From the NCBI GenBank assembly GCA_030549205.1, contig JAUKTV010000011.1:1116001-1180000 (forward strand): a stretch of DNA of 64,000 nucleotides, written 5' to 3'. This stretch comes from Apiosordaria backusii. Taxonomy: Eukaryota; Ascomycota; Sordariomycetes; Sordariales; Lasiosphaeriaceae. The notes under the pieces are model-generated. The model was not told where the DNA came from. It ran no database searches and saw only the letters and a program-made list of their open reading frames with translations. Below, one piece after another: positions 56,209-64,000 of the stretch (position 1 is its first letter; every line of letters starts with the position of its first letter). Both the position numbers and the translations under genes were made by a program.

Positions 56209-56856
56209 TCACTCGCCCTTTCGCCCTCTCTGCTCAATCTCTTGGCTTCGTTGGAGGAGGTACTCCCCAAGCACTCTCAATGGGTCCTTTGGTCTGCCAT
56301 CATGTCAAGTCAGTACACCTTTTATTGCCCCAGCTTCGATAGAATAAGGGGACCTACTGCTCTCTAGCGACTAACTTCATCCCCTCGAGGAGGACACCCG
56401 TGATTTTGGAGTTGATGTACTGCCTTACTGGGGCGCCGTGGAGGGGGGCTTCGGAGGGCATGGACGAAGCGGTGGCAGTGGTGGTTGTGGTGGCCGTTGT
56501 TGGAGGGGCGACGGGGTGTTGTTCTGGGGGGTGGACGGAGGTCCCGCGGGAGGTTGTTGTTGCTGGGGCTGTGAAGCCTGGGATGTGGGGGAGCGGGATT
56601 GGGGTTGTTGTTCTGGGGGTTGGGGTGTTGCTGTGGCTTGGGGGGTGGTGCTGGCGAGGCATTGTTAGATGTTGTGTAGTGTAGTGGGTGGTGAGAGAAT
56701 GGCTGGGGGAACGGGAGAAATTGTCTGGGATTGAATCGGGCGGGAAGGCGTTTTTGAGTTGAGACATACTTGGGCTGGCGCATCGGTCATTGGCACATCC
56801 GTTGAAGGGATGGCGAGGCCGTTTGTGGCTTCTGGGGGTGGCGGTTGGTCTGTCAT
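56209..56856 (-). CDS. SDC1: COMPASS subunit Sdc1 (Dpy-30 domain)
   Basis: Sdc1/DPY30 is the small dimeric subunit of the Set1 H3K4 methyltransferase complex. Exons are 56856-56770, 56650-56358 and 56293-56209, together 155 codons (154 aa). The Dpy-30 motif spans the last junction: APVRQYINSKITGVLLEGMK, LVAREQ, then PKDPLRVLGEYLLQRSQEIE. This fits the family pattern, with hydrophobic helix 1 and the P-x-x-P-L-x-x-L-x-x-Y-L helix 2. The N-terminal 95 residues are a Pro/Thr/His-rich disordered region with TTATTTTTATAS. The ATG at 56856 (MTDQPPPPEATNG) was chosen because exon 1 then ends exactly at a codon before GTATGT. It is divergent from FAN1. Confidence 0.9.
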
Positions 56857-57250
56857 TGTGGGTTGGGGTGGGTGTAGATCGCAATTGGCAATTGGTTGGT
56901 AGAACAGTAGAAATAATGGCGGGGCTCACTCAGCGGCGTCAAGATTCAATACGATTTGCGATTTGGAGGAGGAGCTTGGTGGTTTGCGAACAATGAATGC
57001 AAGCAAGCAAGCTCCAGGTCGTGCGCTTTGCGCAAATTGCCCCACCTTTGTTGACGCGCGGTCACGGGATTTGGTGTTAGCTTGGCTTTGGGACTGGGGA
57101 TTTGTGACAAGGGGGGTCGCGCTTTCATCTTTCTGCCTGGTTTGGATTTGGTGTATGACTGGAGAAATGCACGGCTGGATGATGCGCCATTCTTTCTCTT
57201 TCAATCCACCATGAGACGAAACGTCTTTGGTTGTTCTTTTGTCATTCGCA
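56857..57250. promoter_or_regulatory. Shared divergent promoter, SDC1 and FAN1
   Basis: A 394 nt head-to-head region with no recognised RNA gene. An AAGCAAGCAAGC run lies near 57001-57011. Confidence 0.5.
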
Positions 57251-59884
57251 ATGAATCGTTTTGTGCAGAGATCCAAACCCAGCACGAGCCGGCCTCCACT
57301 TGCCACGGGAACAGGAAATTCCAACAAAAGACCTGAAGGAAGTGCGCAGCGGACAACTCCGACGAAGCGGAGAAGGGTTGCCGAAGTGAAGGATAGCGAG
57401 GATGAGGAAGATGAATCTCAATCCGGAGGCTTCATCAGTAACCTCGGGGACAGCGAGGATGAGATGTCCAAATTGCCACCACGTGAGACAGCATTTGAAA
57501 GCTCTTTGCCGGCAGTCTCGACAGATAAAGAAGCTATAGAGCAATATGAGGCTATGCGCTCATCTCAACAACAAGACACTGCAGACGACACAGCTACCAG
57601 ACTAGAAAAGCGACAATGGGTGCCGGGAAAGAGCTCTATTTATGTCGATGCCTTCAACCTGGCATTGGAAACTGTCTTGGAGGACGAATCGCATTTGTTT
57701 GATGATAAGGAGAAACATGTCTTTGAGCAATGGAAAAGCCTGAGTTATGAGACACAGTATCTGTGAGTTTCCCATGGCTACGCCTCAAATACAAGACCTC
57801 TGACAAGATACAGGTACGTACGCCTCTTTCTACGCAAAACTGCGTCTTGGCATCGTGTGGAACGACTACAGTCTTCATATAGCAATGATATTACAGATAT
57901 CAATCTCGCTATTGAAGACCTCTTGGAGGCTCGGGAGCTGCCTGAGGATGGCACGGGTTCTCCGCAGGAGAAGTCATCTGACGACCTAGAAGCGTGGTCG
58001 TTAGGGGATACATTCACCTTCGCCGATGACTCCCAGTCACACATCACAACCATGGCCGATGCCACCCCATTGCTGAGTCTGGATGAACTAAAAGCTCTCG
58101 CAAAGGATGCCAAGGTTCAGGGGAAGAATAAGGCTGATTTGGTGAAAGCTCTTTGTCGTACAAGTGCCCGACAAGCTGGTTTGCTATCCTTGGGTTTGAG
58201 TCGGCAAAATACCAATGAATCAACAGCCTCTCGAGACCAGGAGTCAGAAGACAGTCAGGAAAGGACAGAGGTAAACCGGGATTCTCACTTTCTCAGGAAA
58301 ATACTCGCCACGACAGGGCCGCTCATCAGGCTATCTGAGCCCATCTTCAAACTCTTTGAGCGTGTCCATCTGGTCTTCTATCGATCGACCGAATGGACCG
58401 AGAAATCATTGACGACCATTATCTTGGCCAAGATTGCGCGAAGAAATCACCCGGACTACATCGTTTGCAGATCTTCCAACATCTTTGATTCCCGACGGAG
58501 CCTCTTGGAATTTGAGCTGTCGATGCGCAAAGACTTTGAGGTGGACAAGGTTCTTGAGTTCAGCGGCCCCCCTGGTGAAGCGGGATTTCTCAAGGTCCTC
58601 GAGATCTTTGAGAGCATATCTGATCGCTGGAGAGAGTTACTCAAGCAAGAGCAGCACCGAGAGGATCATGTGTATGAGTTCGGTGAGGGGAGTTACCTCC
58701 GTCGGTTCAACGCGGCTCATGCCTTCACACGCGTTGCACACAAAGCTGCTTACGTCCTCGGCCGCTTACATCGCTATCGGGAAGAACACGCCCTTCTTAC
58801 TGAACTACTCAGTCAGCATCTCTTTCATCCAGCACGCCGTGGTTCTTGGTACCAGCGCAAGGCACTGCTGGAGGAACGGTACATGTGGGAAGTGGACCCA
58901 GACCCTGTTTCAACCAGTCCCGAGACACAAAAGAAGCATTGGCAGCAGATTGCCCTCATCACCTGCGAGACGGCATTAGAGGACCGAGATTGTCACCTCA
59001 TCTACCACTACGACCTTCAGAAGCGTCTTATCAAGCTCGAAAAGAGACTACGGGTGCCACGTCGTCTACAACATGACTTTGGTCATGTAAAGCTACGGGA
59101 ACCGGAAGAACATACCGTTCAGGGCATCCAGTTGGTCAGAGATGACCCAGATCTCAAAGGAAAAAATGGTCGCGGGCCGAGTACCAAAACTACGTGGCTT
59201 GACGAGCTAGGCGAGCCTGACAAAGACGAAAAACCCGCCCATGTCAGTGTTGAGGAGATGTGCCTATCACATTACCGCAATGAGGGCTGGAAGGGATACC
59301 ACAGTGAAGGTGGCATTCTCCGAACACTGTTTGCTTACCTGTTCTTCGACGTCTTATTCGTCTACGTCCCTAATGTTTTCCAGACGGCTTTCCAGACATG
59401 CCCACTTGATCTCCACACGGATGTGTTCTATCCAGCCCGGGCCAGTCGTATCAACCATCAGCTAGTCGAGATTGCCAACGGTGGTGGCGAGAAAATTCTG
59501 CGGGAGGTATACGAGCGGGAGCATGAGAAGCGCACCTGTGTGGTTGGGTTGAACTGGGACTTCGAGATCGATGACTTGGTGGAGCTAGTCTCCTGCTTCA
59601 ACGGCAACGCACTTGCCGCCGTATGCAAAGTCATGGCTGAAGACTATAGGGCACGCGGAGGCGGCGTGCCAGATCTAGTCCTATGGCGGACAACAGGAAA
59701 CGATGTGCAGGCCAATGGAGACGACAACAACAGCCAAAAAGGAGAGGTTATGTTTGCCGAAGTCAAGAGCGCCAACGACCGCCTCAGCGATACTCAAAGA
59801 CTCTGGATCCACGTACTCACCGGAGCGGGGGTGCGAGTTGCGCTGTGCAATGCCGTGGCACGAGAGGTGCGGACGTTGTTGTGA
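57251..59884 (+). CDS. FAN1: FAN1 structure-specific nuclease (SAP + VRR-NUC)
   Basis: FAN1 is a 5' flap endo/exonuclease acting on interstrand crosslinks. Exon 1 is 57251-57762 and exon 2 is 57814-59884, 860 aa in all. The junction restores ETQYLYVRLFLRKTASWHRV, a conserved FAN1 block. A SAP DNA-binding motif lies at about 255-286 (LLSLDELKALAKDAKVQGKN). The middle is the helical TPR-like region. The C-terminal VRR-NUC PD-(D/E)xK site reads GGGVPDLVLW (Asp about 791) and EVMFAEVKSANDRLSDTQRL (Glu about 820, Lys about 822). Upstream blocks DLHTDVFYPARASRINHQL and VVGLNWDFE are also family-typical. There is no UBZ finger at the N-terminus; instead it has a basic/acidic NLS-like segment (TPTKRRRVAEVKDSEDEEDE). 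This fits fungal members. Confidence 0.95.
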
Positions 59885-62630
59885 TGGAAACATCACATCA
59901 CATTGTTTTTCGGCCTTACTGAGAGTAATCACGCTCCTCTACCCAAGTGTGACAAGATGGAAATAGCAACATGCGTTCCTTGGTCCTGGGTTCGTCACGG
60001 AGATACCGAACAATATCAGGTAGCTATTAACTTCAAGCACTTCATGCGGCACAGCTTCAGCAAGGGCTGTTGCGGAGAGAGCACCGCTGGGTAGAGCGGA
60101 ATGCATGGTAGCACACGTGGAGGCCTGGGAAGCACAAGATTACAGAATCCCAATTATAGGAAGCTCATCACGACGGTTCGTTTCAAAACGTTCTACCCGC
60201 CTTCGAAACATGCAGCTGCAGACATCCCGTCGGCGTCAGCATTCAGGGGTGGTTGATTCGACACGAGGGACCCCGAATTTGTTTCAGTTTCAGATGGGAG
60301 GGTGTTCCGTTTCAGGCGAATTATCCCTCTCCCTTCAACTCGGCTGAGGGATTTGTTGTACCCTCTAGTCGATATTTGACTTTGTCGCTGGGTAAAATAC
60401 GCAAGAATGTACAATCTAATCTCTCTCGCTTGGGAGGGCTCTCCCGAGGGCAGACAGCCCCCGATCGCCTTCTGCACGGTCAATTTGGGTGAAGGGCCAA
60501 TCAGAGGCGGTATCCAGGATTTAAAGAGTGCTTTGCTGACGCGCGCTGGCACACCGAGAGGCCGCATTTGCTCACCCTGGTTACCTTGAGGTGATGTCCT
60601 TCTCGGAATCAGAGACGTTGCGGGATATGTCTGTCTCTGGCTAGCTTCGTCAGCCGAATCCGATGCAAAGAGATGCCGTGAACCGTGAGATCTCTTGCAG
60701 GAGGAAAGACACGGTACAAGCTGCCTACGGAGCAGGCCTCGGGTGGCTTTTCTTGGGCACACAAGAGGGTGCTTACTATGCGACAAACTCCCTCTGTTGT
60801 CTATCTTGATCTGAACCAGATCACCGGGACACCGCAAAACGAAAGCTAATAGCAGCAAGCACCAAATCTCATCTCTACTGAGATTCATCACAAATGATCA
60901 ACTTCAGCCTCTCTCTCACTCTCTCCAAGCCAGCAGAGAGCAACATGTGCCAGGTACCAAAGATGCGATCCGGACACAGTCCCGCCGGGCGCTTAACACC
61001 TTCAACCCATCCAACCAATCACGGCGTCCGGGCCAGGGGGGGAATAAGCTGCGACTGCAGTGACGACACAAGAGCTGCCCCACTCTTGACTGTTGAGATG
61101 CTCAGCGCTTAGCTACCCTGGCACACCTGGCACCCTGGACCAGAGCGGACCAGTCACGGCGGCCCGCGGGGCATGACCATGCGGGCGGATTTCATGGGGG
61201 GAGGGGAGGATTTTGCGCTAGGGCTAGCTTACATAGGTAGCTGTTCTGGGGTAGGTACGGAGTAGGGGTCGCTGCTTTAAGCATTGTCTGTCACTACCGT
61301 GATGAGAGAGGCAGAGAGGTCTGGGGGAGGCGATATGGGATTGTTTTTTGTGTCCACTATGGCATGCCCCAAGGTAGAGAGCCCTAGCTTTAACTACTGC
61401 TACTTCAGAGAAAGAACAGGACAGAATACCATCAGGTGGAAGAAAGCATGTGGATGATGTAAATAACAAACCTTGCTATAAGCGCTGCCCCTCATCAACC
61501 TGGAAGCTCTCTTGCAAGAACACAAAATGACAGCTACCTTCACCAACCACTCAATAACACTCAGGGTAGCATCCAGCTAGGTAGTCATCTGTCACCTACC
61601 TACCTACAAAAAATGGCACACTGTTCACTCCAAGAAGCCAGGATACCTTAGGATTACAGAAGGCCAAACATGCGGTCAAAACTCAAGATGCTCGCCTAGG
61701 TAGATCCTAGATTAGATCCTGCAAGTCTGGGTAGTTGATGCACATGTGCGCAATACACCCACCCACCTGGTCTCTCGATCTGGCCGCAGGTCAGAAGATC
61801 ATCACCAACACCTCCAGGGACCAGCATGAACACACCAAGAATCATAGTACTTTTAGATTTGTTTGTCGAAGCTGTCCGAAAACAATGTTAGAAAAAGGCT
61901 GAACAGAGAGGTGTTCATGGTGTCAGTGTGCCTTGTTGAAGAGCATGATGATGGATATCTTGACAAGTGATATTGAAATCTTCACGGCACAATGAAGCAA
62001 GTGAGAGTAGCGCAGCTCGAATGGAATATGTACTAGGAATCCAATTCTTCCTATAGTATTCTCCCCCTTCTGACACCTATGTATCATACGAGAAGTACCT
62101 AATAAGCCTGAGCCTGAGCTATATCCAAACAGCCAAGTCGGACTGTCAAGAGACCAAGTCCCGTATTCCTCTCCTTCCAACAGGTATTGGTATCGATAGA
62201 CAGAAAATTGAGCAAAGAATGACGCCGCCCTGCAACGCCAGTTATCCACCCCCCTTTGTTTGCGCCTTGTGAGACCCCTTTCCCCTTCCATAAAAAAAAA
62301 GTTCCTATCCAGTAACTCCGACTAGGCAAGGGAACTCTTTCCCCTTGTTGTTTTCCTCCAGACGCCAGTGTAAAGAGTTTTGTGCGGTTCGTCCCTTCAT
62401 GAGATTGCGACCTTTGCGGCTCCTCCTCTTTGAGGTTGGTGTGGTATGTAAAGCGCTGTTGGTAATGTATTGAATTGGTTGTTGTTGTTGTTGTTGTAAA
62501 CAAAAGAAACGTCGGTGGTGATGGCCAATCAGTGTGGCCTGTGTAGTGATGAGATTATTACTAACATGTCCGGTCCTTATGCCGGAACATGGGTGGTGTT
62601 CATGCTGTCGCCCTTCCCCTCCAAAATCTT
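59885..62630. other. 2.7 kb gene-free stretch
   Basis: No gene is supported. The longest open frame (minus, 60891-60193) has a hydrophobic start but otherwise random-looking composition. CCTA/TAGG motifs occur at 61593-61605 and 61694-61702, and a GTT run lies at 62478-62496. The right part is the 3' flank of the next gene. Confidence 0.5.
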
Positions 62631-63704
62631 TCATGACTTGGCGGCGGCGGTGGTGGCCTCTGGGTCGATTTTCCTCCTCTTTCCTTTTGGAGCTGGTGCC
62701 ATTCGTGGAGTATACGTTACTGTCCTTGTGACAACCTCACGGATATGTCGAACACTTGATCTGGAGTCCTTCTTTGCGTGCTTATGTGGGCTCGCGTTGC
62801 TGCCAGCGGGTGCGCTAGCGGAAGCGGTGGGCGTATCTGGTGCTGCGGGGCGCTTCAACCCCGGAGACCGCGCTAACCTCCGGGACTTGAGCGCCGCCTC
62901 CCAGTCAAATGCTGGAGATCTGACTGAAGCAGCGCTCAGCGGGGATCTTGGTGAGTAGAGGCCTGCGGTGGAAATGGCTGGGGAAGCAGGAAGCTTCATG
63001 CTTGGGAATACCGTTGCGTTGGCCCCAGCGGCGGGAGCAGAAAGTGGGCAGTTCGAAGAGCCTCGAGGGGTGTTGGAAAGCTTGATATCAAGGGGGGCAG
63101 GTCTGGGACTCTTTGTTTTGTCGGCCTCTTCTTCCTTAACTCTGACCCCATCTTCACAACCGCAGCTAAGATCTGAGCGTGCTGTCGATGGGCCACTCTC
63201 GATCTGTTCGCCCTTGTCCTTCTCAGAATCATCAGAATCGGCCGTTTCACTGCTGCTGCTGCTAGCGCTAGTGCTAGTGCTGAGATTGCTGCTGGCGATG
63301 CTAACGGTGCTGGTTCGGTTCAGAGCCGACTTTCCTGTTTGTGGTGGTGAGCCGAGAGCTGGAGAGACCATAGCCATCCCCTTGAGAAAGTCGGTATATG
63401 CCAATGGGGGTGTGATGGGTGTTTTTTGAAGATCATGTTCCAGCTTGATGGTGGCGCTGAAGGGAGCAGCGCTATAAGGGCCAGCAGAAAAGAGAGCGCT
63501 AAAAGGCCCAGCAGAGGGAAGGCCAGCCGATGGGAGCGCAGACGAGGGAATTGGGTCCCGGAAAGCTGATGTCCTGGAGACGGCCGACAGAGGGGTGGCA
63601 GAGGCAACAGACGTGGCAGACCGAAGCTCATGAGGCGGGGGCGGGATGTGAGGGAAGTTTGCCGTCTTGGGCGTCGAGATGGTGAGGGTTGGTTTGGACG
63701 ACAT
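62631..63704 (-). CDS. Conserved fungal low-complexity nuclear-like protein, unknown function
   Basis: A single frame of 357 aa from the ATG at 63704 (MSSKPTLTISTPKTANFPHI); the upstream in-frame GTG is less likely. Recognisable blocks shared with ascomycete hypothetical proteins are TPPLAYTDFLKGM, SPRSPLSAASVRSPAFDWEA followed by ALKSRR, and near the C-terminus RHIREVVTRTVTYTPRMAPA followed by PKGKRRKID, a basic NLS-like end. The rest is Ser/Ala/Pro-rich; SAG/PFSA tandem motifs lie at about residues 55-85 and a polySer stretch comes from a CTG/GCT run (about 63251-63275 on the plus strand). Similar proteins are often given misleading enzyme names, but no enzyme domain is visible. A regulatory or scaffold role is only inference. 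Confidence 0.75.
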   Translation of the reverse strand: MSSKPTLTISTPKTANFPHIPPPPHELRSATSVASATPLSAVSRTSAFRDPIPSSALPSAGLPSAGPFSALFSAGPYSAAPFSATIKLEHDLQKTPITPPLAYTDFLKGMAMVSPALGSPPQTGKSALNRTSTVSIASSNLSTSTSASSSSSETADSDDSEKDKGEQIESGPSTARSDLSCGCEDGVRVKEEEADKTKSPRPAPLDIKLSNTPRGSSNCPLSAPAAGANATVFPSMKLPASPAISTAGLYSPRSPLSAASVRSPAFDWEAALKSRRLARSPGLKRPAAPDTPTASASAPAGSNASPHKHAKKDSRSSVRHIREVVTRTVTYTPRMAPAPKGKRRKIDPEATTAAAKS

Positions 63705-64000
63705 GGTGACGGTGATGGATAATCTGGCTCCGTGTGGGATGTCGTGTGTTGAGCTACCAGTCAACTCACCTCAAGGACCAAAGGTGAGAGAGTAACTCCG
63801 GCGGTGGTGAAGGGGAGTCGGAGGTGCAAAAAGGGCGCAAGGAGGGTGGGAAGGGAAACGGGTAAGTATATGAAGACGGTGAGGCAAGCCGGGGGAGGGT
63901 CAAACGGACGAGGGTCCGCCCTCGAAACAGTAGGCGCTAACAGCAGCTCCCCGTGCGAGGATGTTTAGGAGTTGTACCCCTGTATCTTTGAATCCCAGAG

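Noticed and set aside
60193..60891. 232-codon minus-strand frame with hydrophobic start
   Set aside because: Composition after the first 20 residues looks random and no family is recognised. It overlaps equally long frames on the other strand.
1..64000. Search for transposons, RIP-mutated blocks, CRISPR, dispersed 5S rRNA and snRNA genes
   Set aside because: No terminal repeats, transposase or reverse transcriptase motifs, no long AT-rich blocks, and no 5S or U-RNA sequence was recognised by eye. A profile search could still find degenerate copies.

Overview
The window reads as nuclear DNA of a filamentous ascomycete, most likely a Sordariomycete (Sordariales-type). The evidence is short GT-AG introns with CTAAC-like branch sites, one intron-containing tRNA, a fungus-only gene set (RAX2, LCL3, a MCFHKR-type conserved unknown, a CSP-1-like zinc-finger regulator) and long intergenic stretches full of CCTA/TAGG, GGCT and GAT simple repeats. 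The species cannot be named from the sequence alone. No virus, transposon, CRISPR array or secondary-metabolite cluster was recognised.

Layout. 1-3.2 kb: a Baeyer-Villiger-type flavin monooxygenase (minus) with six exons, two of them only 20 and 21 nt. 4.0-5.5 kb: a five-finger CCCH protein (minus), divergent from TFIIF beta (plus, 6.2-7.5 kb). 8.1-12.4 kb: three plus-strand genes (HAD phosphatase-like, a fungal conserved unknown, LCL3-type nuclease). 15.2-18.9 kb: the polarity protein RAX2. About 20.1 kb: tRNA-Ile(AAT). 20.2-43.5 kb: a gene-poor tract of more than 23 kb whose only convincing protein gene is a two-finger C2H2 transcription factor at 32.0-33.3 kb. 43.5-59.9 kb: a dense block of housekeeping genes, namely SF3B1, a UBE3D-like protein, OGG1, U2AF large subunit, ribosomal protein uS15 (RPS13), COMPASS subunit SDC1 and nuclease FAN1. 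62.6-63.7 kb: a conserved low-complexity fungal protein (minus).

Functional themes. The dense block joins early splice-site recognition (SF3B1 with three RWD ligand motifs, and U2AF65 with the matching UHM domain, about 4.4 kb apart) with DNA repair (OGG1, FAN1) and chromatin (SDC1). Four head-to-head pairs share short promoters: CCCH/TFIIF beta, SF3B1/UBE3D-like, OGG1/U2AF65 and SDC1/FAN1.

The most consequential observation is that three conserved genes in the first 7 kb (monooxygenase, CCCH protein, TFIIF beta) each need exactly one extra base, always at or beside a homopolymer, to give a full-length protein of normal length. No other confidently modelled gene needs this; one uncertain join in the UBE3D-like gene could be similar. 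Local sequence error is the simplest explanation, and it matters for anyone using these models. No clear undescribed molecular system was found. The best candidates for new biology are the TF-centred gene desert with a possible TATA-driven transcript at 43.2 kb, and the degenerate pol III locus at 49.6 kb.
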